A stretch of 11,260 bases of DNA from Pavlovales sp. CCMP2436 (Eukaryota; Haptophyta; Pavlovophyceae; Pavlovales), in the NCBI GenBank assembly GCA_026770615.1, contig MU631630.1:90202-101461 (forward strand), in the 5' to 3' direction. Both the position numbers and the translations under genes were made by a program. The notes under the pieces are model-generated. The model made no database searches, was not told the origin of the DNA, and worked only from the letters and a program-made list of their open reading frames with translations. This document shows, in pieces, positions 1-6,686 of the stretch (its first letter is position 1; each line of letters opens with the position of its first letter).

Positions 1-2
1 CC

Positions 3-879
3 GCCGCCGCCGTTCCTGCTACATCCGCCACGCCCTCCTTGCCGGACTGCCCCGGGACTCCCCCCGCACAGCCGCTGCCTGTTGTCGCGGACTGTCCGCT
101 GCGGGCGGTGGAGATGCGCTACGGCGACGCGACTGCCTCCGCTGAGCTGTTGGCGGCGACGCACGTCTATGCGTTCGATCGCGTGTTCTCGCAGGTGCGT
201 CTTTTACTTCTTTTTTGGCAGCAGCTAGCGACACTGAACGAGCGAAAGAAAACGGCGCGATTGGAGCGCTGAACTCTACGAGTTGCGCTCTTTTGCATTG
301 CAAAGAGTAATTATATTCTTATCAATCACATCAACCACTATTCTATAATCTAGACAGTTTGCTTAATAACAATTATGATGTTATTACCTGCGGTCCGCAA
401 TATTTGTTCCAAACCACGGCTGGGCTGCGCTCGTGAGTATAGATCCGTTTTCGATGATCAGAAGATAGTAAGCGACCACGAGAAATGTGCCATTCTCGTT
501 ATTGCTGCATAACAAGCACACACACACACACAAACGCAGGGCACTCTCGGCGCGTTGGCGAGTTCCCTCAGCCACTGCGCGTTTTTCGTGCTCGTGAGCT
601 TCCGGACGCAAAAGGTACACTCGCCTCGTCTTGCGGTGCTGGTCGCTGTCGCTGTATCCGAGCCCGCTCCACATTTAGTGTCGGCTGCCTTATGCCCGCA
701 ATGCTCATTTTTTCTAACCCCCCCCCTCCCCCCCCCCACACACACACGCCCTTTGGCAGGAGTGGTGGTCCGCAGGTCTGTGCCTGGTGCAGCCCGTAGC
801 CAAGCTTAAGATGCGCACGACTGGGAAGGAGAACGTCACCGCCTACGTCTACATCAACATGCAGCACGCCCCGCCCTAG
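3..879 (+). CDS. DOT1-like (histone H3K79-type) SAM-dependent methyltransferase, C-terminal exons (5' partial)
   Basis: Three exons join cleanly in phase 0: 3-194 (donor GTGCGT after FDRVFSQ), 540-614 (acceptor AACGCAG, donor GTACAC) and 760-879 (acceptor TTTGGCAG), with a TAG stop at 877-879. The spliced translation begins with a Pro/Ala-rich linker. It then runs through VEMRYGDAT, ATHVYAFDRVFSQ, FFVLVSFRTQK and KLKMRTTGKENVTAYVYIN. This matches the end of a class I methyltransferase fold of the DOT1 family: the acidic GD motif, the V-x-F-x-NNFAF-like strand (here THVYAFDRVF), the I/LVS strand, and the terminal TGK...YxYhx element seen in DOT1 as TGKP..YY. DOT1 enzymes methylate lysine 79 of nucleosomal histone H3. 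The S-adenosylmethionine-binding glycine motif should lie upstream of the window. The family call is from motif memory, not an alignment, so another class I methyltransferase is possible. Introns are 345 and 145 nt; their 3' ends are a CA repeat and a poly-C tract. Confidence 0.6.
516..534 (+). repeat. (CA)n microsatellite in intron 1 next to the acceptor
   Basis: An uninterrupted CA run lies just before the AACGCAG acceptor of exon 2 of the DOT1-like gene. It stands where a polypyrimidine tract would be expected, so its length could affect splicing. Confidence 0.8.
716..749 (+). repeat. Poly-C / CA tract forming the pyrimidine tract of intron 2
   Basis: Two cytosine runs separated by a T are followed by a short CA repeat. 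This tract lies directly upstream of the TTTGGCAG acceptor at 759. Long C-rich tracts of this kind recur before most acceptors proposed in this window. Confidence 0.8.
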
Positions 880-1921
880 CGACGAGCATGGGACGGGGGA
901 AGGCGTGTTCGATCGTTCGTACCTGTTCAGAGTGAAAATAGATCTAGGTAGTTTAGAAAACCTGCAATATACGCACGCAATATAAAAGTTAGTTGCTGGC
1001 GCACAGCAAGCCAAGGTATGCAGATCCTAATTCTTCTTTCATCGACGTAACCCGTCGAGCGGCTTTCTGTCGAGTCATTTAATCCCACACCACGTCTTTT
1101 TGAGTCTAAACCCCTTTTATTGAGTATTGTGGACACTTTTGGACATATCGGAACCTGGGCCCGGCATTTAAGGTCTAAGCGGGGCGCTTGATGGCCTGGG
1201 AGACCGCAAGTGGTGTTGTTGGAGTGCCCTTAGAAGCCTGGTCTATTTGGACAAGCCCCCGACCCGTCGCTACACCTCATGTCAAGTGCTGTAGTGAGGT
1301 AAAAAACACCTAAATGGGACCAAAATTGTGTAGCACTAGACCCCTGAGCGCACTGAAAGGCCTGGAGGCCCCCAAAGCGGGCTGGCGGCGAATGAGGTAT
1401 AGGGGGCCAACTCCCTCCCGTCACCCTCTCGACGGGGGCTGCGCCTTGCCGGCCTTCTTCTACTCCGTGATGAAGTTGCGGACGAGGTCGTGTAGCCAGG
1501 CAGGTGGCCTTCAGCTTACTCGTGTTCGGCCGCATGCGCAACCGCCACGCGCCCGACCATGCGCTCAGCGACCTCCGCGGTGATTCGGCCGTGACATAGA
1601 CGCGCCTCGCCAGTCCCCTCCCAATTGGACACATCCACGATCGCTCCTTGACTCGCTTTTGTGGTTGAAAATAAATGTCGTTTTTCTCCACTAGCTTTCG
1701 TGCGCCAGAGTAATTTGAGTCGAAATCACGGCCGAAAATTTTGATTCGGTGCAACACGCGGCGCGCTCTAGCGGCGGTCCAAGAGGTCGTTCAGAGATAA
1801 CAAGTGATAGACTGTAGCAGCGTAGCTGGCCACCAGGCTCGCGACGAGCGCAGCGAGCTTCAAGCCGGCGAGGCCCAGCAAGGCCAGCCGCTACACTCAT
1901 TCCGCGCCCTCGACCCCGCGC
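880..1921. other. Intergenic spacer with a possible minus-strand coding remnant
   Basis: This is 3' flank of the DOT1-like gene followed by mixed-composition DNA without a convincing gene. The only protein-like stretch is on the minus strand. A frame without ATG at 1516-1725 reads through GAIVDVSNWEGTGEARL and ITAEVAERMVGRVAVAHAA before a TAA. Just downstream in another frame is the short run PAWLHDLVRNFITE. Two nearby protein-like runs in different frames suggest an eroded gene, but they could be chance in GC-rich DNA. A longer frame at 1230-1757 on the same strand has no recognisable features. Confidence 0.4.
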
Positions 1922-1929
1922 CTATATAA
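1922..1929 (+). promoter_or_regulatory. TATA-box-like element
   Basis: TATATAAG lies at the boundary between a GC-rich segment and the AT-rich tandem duplication that starts 26 bp later. The match to the TATA consensus is good, but no open frame follows it closely, so a promoter role is speculative. Confidence 0.2.
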
Positions 1930-1954
1930 GAGTCTTATATGTGATTGACCGGTC

Positions 1955-2472
1955 ATGACCGAAGGTCCGTTGGTTCTGACCGGAGATCCGTCAGATTTAT
2001 ATAATTTTGAATTATACATTTTGACCGATGGCTTTTTTACTGGTGACCAGTCAAATAGTAACTACCGCGAATATGAAATGTTTTCGGTTTCACTTTCAAA
2101 GTCATAAAAGTTATTGTATTAAAGATTGATTCACATCTTCTAACGAACAAAACAAAGCTTTATGTACGGCCCAGGCCCACCTCCGAAGTTATTGTTCTTA
2201 GTATATGTATAGTATGACCGAAGGTCCGTTGGTTCTGACCGGAGATCCGTCAGATTTATATAATTTTGAATTATACATTTTGACCGATGGCTTTTTTACT
2301 GGTGACCAGTCAAATAGTAACTACCGCGAATATGAAATGTTTTCGGTTTCACTTTCAGAGGCATAAAAGTTATTGTATTAAAGATTGATTCACATCTTCT
2401 AACGAACAAAACAAAGCTTTATGTACGGCCCAGGTCGACCTCCGAAGTTATTGTTCTTAGTATTGTATAGTA
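1955..2472. repeat. Tandem duplication, 2 x about 259 bp, about 98% identical
   Basis: Copy 1 (1955-2213) and copy 2 (2214-2472) both start ATGACCGAAGGTCCGTTGG and match for 247 bp with four substitutions. The substitutions are a pair near 2099-2102/2358-2361 and a pair in the CCCAGGCCCACC/CCCAGGTCGACC segment. The copies then diverge by an indel in the TATG-rich tail. Each copy is AT-rich and non-coding. Each opens with two dyad-like units of the form TGACCG-N4-TCCGT, and also contains TTGACCGATGG and the near-palindrome ACTGGTGACCAGT. A perfect 10-bp palindrome, TGACCGGTCA, abuts copy 1 at 1946-1955. The high identity implies a recent duplication. The short dyad units recall binding-site clusters or ends of non-autonomous elements, but no terminal inverted repeat pair was found. 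Confidence 0.9.
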
Positions 2473-2506
2473 TATGTATTGTATATGTATGTATGCGTAT
2501 GTGTCC
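2461..2506. repeat. TATG/TATA-rich simple sequence
   Basis: Imperfect repeats of GTAT follow copy 2 of the tandem duplication and overlap its tail. They probably arose by slippage. Confidence 0.7.
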
Positions 2507-2794
2507 ACTTGAGGTACTCGCTGGCACCTCTCGACCACCCGTCTCGCTCGGGTCCTCAAGTGGATGTCCGTCGCGCACTTGCGGAGGGCGCTGCTGCGCG
2601 CGGCAGCGGGCCGCACCCGGAGACGCCGCTCAAGGCTATGAAGGCTACGAAGACGATGCTGCTCCCTGCGGCCGCCACGGCAGGGCTGCGGCGGCCGAGG
2701 CGCGGCCGAGGCGGGGCATGGGGGCCGGGGCGCACACACTCACACCCTTTGGTGTGAGTGCTGGTGCATGAGGGTTTGAGTCGATCGCTCGACC
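2507..2794. other. GC-rich spacer without a supported gene
   Basis: Several overlapping frames are open on both strands here. All are Ala/Arg/Pro-rich, differ completely between frames and show no motif, so they are most simply explained by GC-rich composition. The one structured element is the hairpin at 2737-2760. Confidence 0.5.
2737..2760. other. Perfect 10-bp inverted repeat with 4-base loop
   Basis: The arms CACTCACACC and GGTGTGAGTG are separated by CTTT. Transcribed in either direction this would fold into a stable hairpin. It lies at the 3' end of the GC-rich spacer, about 35 bp before the end of the minus-strand pseudogene. No T-tract follows, so it is not a bacterial-type terminator. 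Its role is unknown. Confidence 0.75.
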
Positions 2795-2884
2795 TCAGCC
2801 TAACTTCGACCAAGCCAGTGACTGAACAACGCCTGTTGAACCATGCTGAGCCGCCAGACGCCAGCTTGAATTCCTATCAGTAAA

Positions 2885-2929
2885 TATATATACATCATAC
2901 ATACATACATACATACACACATACATACA
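2885..2929. repeat. (TA)n and (CATA)n microsatellite
   Basis: A short TA run is followed by CATA repeats with a CACA interruption. It underlies the spurious CMYVCMYVCMY peptide at the tail of the minus-strand pseudogene frame. Confidence 0.85.
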
Positions 2930-2990
2930 ACTTAAGCTTAGCCCCGCGTCTGGCCCCTGCGCCCACGCCCGGCCCCGCGCCCGCACCCGG

Positions 2991-3038
2991 CCGCACGCTC
3001 GGCCGCGTGCCCAGCCGCGCGTCCAGCCGCGCACCCAG
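2991..3038. repeat. Degenerate 12-bp tandem repeat (four units)
   Basis: The units CCGCACGCTCGG, CCGCGTGCCCAG, CCGCGCGTCCAG and CCGCGCACCCAG follow each other without a gap, with weaker copies on both sides. Being a multiple of three, the repeat encodes a tetrapeptide pattern rich in Arg, Gly and Trp in the minus-strand pseudogene frame. Confidence 0.7.
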
Positions 3039-3699
3039 CTCCCGCGTGCTGTGCCCCGCAGCCGGTCGCCAAACCCCGTGCCCCGCGCCCAGCCAGCCCC
3101 CGAGTCCTGCGCCTCGCGCCCCTCGGTGCCAGCAGCCTCCTCGTCCTCACTTTCGTTCTCACTGGCATACACAGTTGCCGCAGCCACGCGCCGGGCGGCC
3201 ACAGCTACCGCGGGGTCCTTCCTCAACACCACCCACGAGCGCGTGCGGCCGTAGTCGGCAGCGAGAAGATTCTGCGTCCAAATGTGCCCGGTAGTTGAGC
3301 CCAACTCGTCGGGGTATCAGACCTGGTAATCAGCCCTGGTGCCATGCCGTTTGCCCTTGAGGTTGCCGAGCACCTAGCCTGCGCACAAAAGTGGGCCAAA
3401 GCTGTGTCTGGCGGACGGCACGAGCTTCTCGCTGCGCGGCAGCGCATTTTTGGACGCGGCCACCTTCAACTCGCCAGCCGCGTTGAACGCCAGCGTCAGC
3501 TTCAGCACCACAAGCGGCAGCACAGCCGCGGCCATGGACAAGTCGACGATAATCGAGTCGGACGCCGAAGCGCCTGCTGCGGCAGGCGTATGCGCACGCC
3601 CGAGCCACCTGGAGAGCGAACCCTGCCTCGACTTCGAAGCTGACATCGTGCCAAAGTAACTAACTGACGTTTAATTATTCTATTTTTTATTATCGAATA

Positions 3700-3775
3700 A
3701 AATGTTGACCAATTGTGACCGAATATCCGTCATATCTGACTTTTTATGATCGATGGTATGACCGAAGATTGTTGG
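3700..3775. repeat. Diverged relative of the 259-bp repeat's dyad motifs
   Basis: TGACCGAATATCCGTCA (compare TGACCGGAGATCCGTCA in the duplication), TGATCGATGG (compare TGACCGATGG) and ATGACCGAAGATTGTTGG (compare ATGACCGAAGGTCCGTTGG) occur within about 70 bp. They are on the same strand but in a rearranged order with the intervening DNA lost. A weaker echo, CGAGGTCCGTTGACGGAC, lies near 7302-7319. This suggests an interspersed repeat family. Confidence 0.5.
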
Positions 3776-4195
3776 AGGAAGACTTACACACAGCTCCGCG
3801 CGCTAGCCGCTGAACAGTATTGGGTGACGATCGTGGCCTGTGACTGAAATTACTATTTACTTTTAGAGGCAATATTTTCTCGGCATTCCCTCATACAGGG
3901 TGTCGCAACTCGAAGGCAATGAGAAACCGAAACGTTAAGAAACTAAGCCTCAATTTGTTTGCCCTTCAATAGTAATTTAAGCAAAATTTAAGTATTGTTT
4001 ATGTTATGTACGCTAAGAAATATGCCCTTTGGGCACCTTGCGGCCAATGAGTATCTACCTAGGTCTGTCCATCATCCAATGAATGAAATAGCTGGCAGGG
4101 ATGCACCAGCCTCATAGACAATTCCTTCAGGACCTAAAATCTCGCATATGTGGCTAGCGGATCCATGCTCTCATTGGCTTAGTGATTTGATCTCT
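3776..4195. other. AT-rich intergenic spacer, no gene seen
   Basis: No frame here is convincing. GCCCTTTGGGC at 4023-4033 is a small stem with a TTT loop, and the surrounding TATGCCCTTTGG recurs at 8879. Otherwise nothing stands out. Confidence 0.5.
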
Positions 4196-4233
4196 GGGGG
4201 GAAGGGGGGAAGGTTGGGTGAAGAGGGAGGGGG
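4196..4233 (+). other. G-quadruplex-type G-run cluster
   Basis: Five G runs of 6, 6, 3, 3 and 5 bases are separated by loops of 2, 6, 6 and 1 bases, fitting the G3+N1-7 pattern on the plus strand. The cluster lies about 160 bp beyond the stop codon of the minus-strand zinc-finger gene. It could therefore act on the transcribed strand near its 3' end. That role is inference only. Confidence 0.6.
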
Positions 4234-4251
4234 TCGCTGTGTGATCGAACT

Positions 4252-4275
4252 AGATCTACTGTATACAATAGATCT
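4252..4275. other. 24-bp near-palindrome
   Basis: The sequence reads AGATCTA-C-TGTATACA-A-TAGATCT and is self-complementary except for one C/A pair. It is flanked by the G-run cluster and by AT-rich DNA before the zinc-finger gene's 3' end. A dimeric protein-binding site or a chance palindrome are both possible. Confidence 0.6.
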
Positions 4276-4394
4276 CACTGTCTGTTAACTTACGAAGTTA
4301 TGACTTATTATGTCTGTCTGAGATTCATTACTAAATCAGAAAGCTGTCTCGCTGGTGCCGTGATCGAATTCAGCGTGGCGCGCACGCAGCACTG

Positions 4395-5386
4395 CTACTG
4401 ATGCTGCGTACCATTGTGTCTCTTCAGCTGGCCCGCCTCGGAAGCCCGGTACTCGCATCCGGGCTCGTCGCACGCGTGTGGCCGCTCGCCACAATGCGTG
4501 CGCTTGTGCGTCTTGAGGTTGCCCGCCTGAGCAGCCCTGAACTCGCACCCGTGCTCGTCGCACTCGTACGGCCGCTCGCCGCTGTGCGTGCGCTTGTGCG
4601 TTTTGAGGTGGCCCGCCCCAGCAGCCCGATACTCGCATCCGGGCTCGTCGCACGCGTACGGCCGCTCGCCGCTGTGCGTGCGCTTGTGCGTCGTGAGGCT
4701 GCCCGACACAGCAGCCCTGAACTCGCACCCGGGCTCGTCGCACGCATGCGGCCGCTCTCCGCCATGCGTGCAATTGTGCGTCTTGAGTTGGCCCGCCTCG
4801 GTAGCCCGGTACTCGCATTCGGGCTCGTCGTACGCGTACGGCCGCTCGCCGCTTTGCGTGCGCTTGTGCGTCGTGATTTTGCCCGCCTGAGCAGCCCTGA
4901 ACTCGCACCCGGGCTCTCGTACGCGTACGGCCGCTCGCCGCTGTGCGTGCGCTTGTGCGTTTTGAGGTGGCCCGCCCCGGCAGCCCAGTACTCGCATCCG
5001 GGCTCGTCGCACGCGTGCGGCCGCTCGCCGCTGTGCGTGCGTTTGTGCCGCTCGAGGTTGCCCGCCTGAGCAGCCCTGAACTCGCACCCGGGCTCGTCAC
5101 ACGCGTGTGGCCGCTCGCCGCTGTGCGTGCGCTTGTGACTTTTGAGGTGGCCTGCAGTACTGGCGCTGTACTCACACCCGGGCTCGTCGCACGGGAAGCC
5201 GCGCTCGGGCTCGGCGCTCAGTAGCGACGCGTCACTGTCCGAGTCGACGTCGATCGCGCGCGCGAGGACGCGCGCGTAGTGCTGCGGCGCGCTCGTCTGC
5301 GGTGGCTTCTCGCGCTGCTGGCGTGCGCGGCCCTGGGATTGGCGCCGCGCTTGGAGCGCTGGCTTGCGCTCGCTTCGCTTCCGCAC
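4395..5386 (-). CDS. C2H2 zinc-finger protein with nine tandem fingers, frameshifted in finger 4
   Basis: The N-terminal part is basic (KRSERKPALQARR), then acidic (DVDSDSDASLLSAEPE). Nine 30-residue fingers follow with pattern C-X4-C-X12-H-X3-H and linker HSGERP, a TGEKP-type linker. Fingers of this kind bind DNA in series, so a nuclear DNA-binding role is likely. Fingers strictly alternate CEY and CEF after the second Cys. A single base is missing near 4916, where GGGCTCTCGT replaces GGGCTCGTCGT. Fingers 1-3 are therefore in one frame, and the rest of finger 4 through finger 9, ending TAG at 4395-4397, are in another. Finger 4 has lost its first Cys (Tyr) and last His (Gln); finger 5 has lost its first Cys (Tyr). 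No ATG lies in the fingers 1-3 frame: position 5386 is a GTG and the frame is open only to a stop at 5483-5485. The start must come from a spliced upstream exon or another frame (an ATG sits at 5484-5486, offset by one base). It is either a recent pseudogene, a protein truncated after finger 3, or an assembly error. Confidence 0.85.
4398..5195 (-). repeat. 90-bp tandem repeat encoding the zinc fingers, with 180- and 360-bp higher-order periods
   Basis: The conserved GGGCTCGTCG core recurs at 4461, 4551 (as GTGCTCGTCG), 4641, 4731 and 4821, then once with a deletion at 4911, then near 5000, 5090 and 5180. The spacing is 90 bp throughout apart from the one-base loss. Alternating Tyr- and Phe-type units give a 180-bp period. 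The recognition helices of fingers 3-5 (GHLKT, GKITT, GQLKT) match those of fingers 7-9 (GHLKT, GNLKT, GQLKR), giving a 360-bp period. Confidence 0.9.
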
Positions 5387-5430
5387 GCGCGGCTGCCGGC
5401 GGAGCTGCGCACCGGTTCCGCTCGGGGTAA

Positions 5431-5461
5431 GTAGCAGTAGTAGAAGTAGTAGTAGTAGAAG
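5431..5461. repeat. (AGT)n / (CTA)n trinucleotide repeat
   Basis: Imperfect TAG/AGT repeats occupy the region upstream of the zinc-finger ORF. On the minus strand they form a pyrimidine-rich CTACTACT tract, which could be the 3' end of an intron before the zinc-finger exon. In one frame it would encode only leucine. Confidence 0.7.
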
Positions 5462-5486
5462 CTGAGCAAGGTAGCTTCCTAGTCAT

Positions 5487-5553
5487 CTCACTGTCAATCT
5501 CACTGTCACCCCCCCTCCCTCCCCCCTCCTCCTAAAGCCCCCCTCCCCCTCCG
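5487..5553. promoter_or_regulatory. C/T-rich interval between two divergent genes
   Basis: Between the ATG at 5484-5486 (minus) and the ATG at 5554 (plus) lies an almost pure C/T tract on the plus strand. It could be a shared promoter region. It could equally be the 3' end of an intron: GTAAGT at 5427 on the plus strand is a strong donor, and GAAGTAG at 5558-5564 a possible acceptor. If the latter, the plus-strand gene starts further upstream. Confidence 0.3.
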
Positions 5554-6635
5554 ATGGAAGTAGGTGGCCTCTTGCGCGGCTCGCACGATGCTATTGTGCT
5601 GCTGACACTCAGCCCGGGCGGCGAAGTCGGTTACAAGGGCATGTATGCGAGCACCCCCTACTCCCCTACAGTACCTCCTACTCCTGTTCCTGCCCTTGCC
5701 CTACACCTACCCCTGCCATCTTACATCCACCCCAAATTCACTCTTTCCCCCCCACTGCAGCCGCTCACGGGACACGAACGGCTGGCCACCCAACGCCAAG
5801 GCTATGCGCGCAGTCTACGAGTCCAGTGTGAGATGTTACGCATGGCTGCACAGCTACAAGCTTGTCATCGAGCGGAATGACCAGCGTGCGCGCCACCGCT
5901 TCGTCGGCGGCGGCGAGCTGCACGGCGCCGCACGCCTTAAGAAGAGCGTGTGTGTAAATATCTATAAAAACGTCTGGCTCCGTAAAGGTCTCCCAGTCTC
6001 CCAGTGGTGCAGCAACAACACACTGTTAGCCTAGGACCGTTCCCGAGCACACGGATAGTTTCATCATCCCCTCGTCGTCATCTGAGCTTATCCCCCCTCC
6101 TCTTCCCTCCCCCCCCTCCTCCCTAAACAGCGCCAACGCCCTGGAGCACGATGCAATGCATGCGCACACGTCCCTTCTCCTGACCCCTAACTCCCTGCTT
6201 CTCTCTCCCTCTCTCTCTCTCTTTGTCTCACTCACTCACCCCCCCCCCTTCCCCCCCTAGGTTTACTCAGAAAAGCTCCAACGCCCTGGAGCGCCAGTCC
6301 CTCCTCGTGTTGCCTGCACCCTACTCCCCCTCTGGATCAAGGTGGACCTCTTCGAGGAGCACCTCGGCCGCGTGGCGTGGGCGCTCTGGCTTGACATGCA
6401 CCTTCGCCTTACTTTTTATTCGATTTAATTTAATTATTATGTGTACCTTATTGTACCTATTACAAGGTGCCTTCATGCACGCTCTCCTTGAGATGCACCT
6501 TCGCCACGCCGCCTCGCTCGCCGCCGGCGCCGGCGCGCCGCCATGGTTCGACCGCACCTATGACAGGTACGAAATCCATGTCTGTGCAGCCACTGGATCC
6601 TGTCCACGGTGAGAGCAAACAACAACAACAACAAC

Positions 6636-6686
<51 letters not shown>

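Larger units (their letters stand above)
2795..3646 (-). pseudogene. Unrecognised protein, interrupted by two in-frame stops
   Basis: An ATG at 3644-3646 opens a frame containing DSIIVDLSMAAAVLPLVVLK, AAGELKVAASKNALPRSEKL and RHSFGPLLCAG, then a TAG at 3374-3376. The same register resumes at once with VLGNLKGKRHGTRADYQV, hits a TGA at 3319-3321, and continues YPDELGSTTGHIWTQNLL, AADYGRTRSWVVLRKD and an acidic ENESEDEE stretch. It then enters a low-complexity Arg/Gly/Trp-rich region and finally reads through the CATA microsatellite to a stop at 2795. That the frame stays protein-like on both sides of two stops, with no phase-compatible intron I could find, indicates a gene that has decayed by point mutation. 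The block YxVxYPxELGxTTxH...DYG...WVxLR looks like a conserved module, but I cannot name the family. The real C terminus was probably in or before the Arg/Gly region. Confidence 0.5.

Noticed and set aside
1955..2472. Pair of LTRs of a retrotransposon
   Set aside because: The two copies abut directly with nothing between them, and no reverse transcriptase, integrase or primer-binding site is seen anywhere.
2419..2813. Several Ala/Arg/Pro-rich frames on both strands
   Set aside because: They run through microsatellite and GC-rich DNA, have no motifs, and contradict each other.
3319..3376. Recoded stops (TGA as Trp or selenocysteine, TAG readthrough)
   Set aside because: TAG and TGA both end other credible frames here (TAG for the methyltransferase and the zinc-finger gene, TGA for two other models), and no recoding structure is visible. 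Pseudogenisation is simpler.
3344..3659. Plus-strand ATG frames opposite the minus-strand pseudogene
   Set aside because: The minus-strand reading continues coherently for 280 codons across the stops. The plus-strand frames are short and compositionally biased (Gln/Arg/His or Ser/Ala).
4336..5175. Minus-strand 279-codon frame in the third reading frame of the array
   Set aside because: Same reason: a repeat-driven shadow frame with no zinc ligands and a non-ATG-supported start.
4398..5195. CRISPR-like array
   Set aside because: The 90-bp units are protein-coding zinc fingers without unique spacers, in eukaryotic DNA.
4401..5224. Long plus-strand open frames opposite the zinc-finger array
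   Set aside because: They repeat every 30 residues as mirror images of the fingers (LARLGSPVLASGLVARV). They are open only because the 90-bp repeat is GC-rich and a multiple of three.
5224..5434. Plus-strand frame with a signal-peptide-like LRWLLALLACAALGLA before a GTAAGT donor
   Set aside because: It has no ATG and is antisense to the zinc-finger N-terminal coding region. The hydrophobic run is the complement of an Arg/Ala/Ser-rich segment. The donor was kept only as a caution for the neighbouring gene's start.
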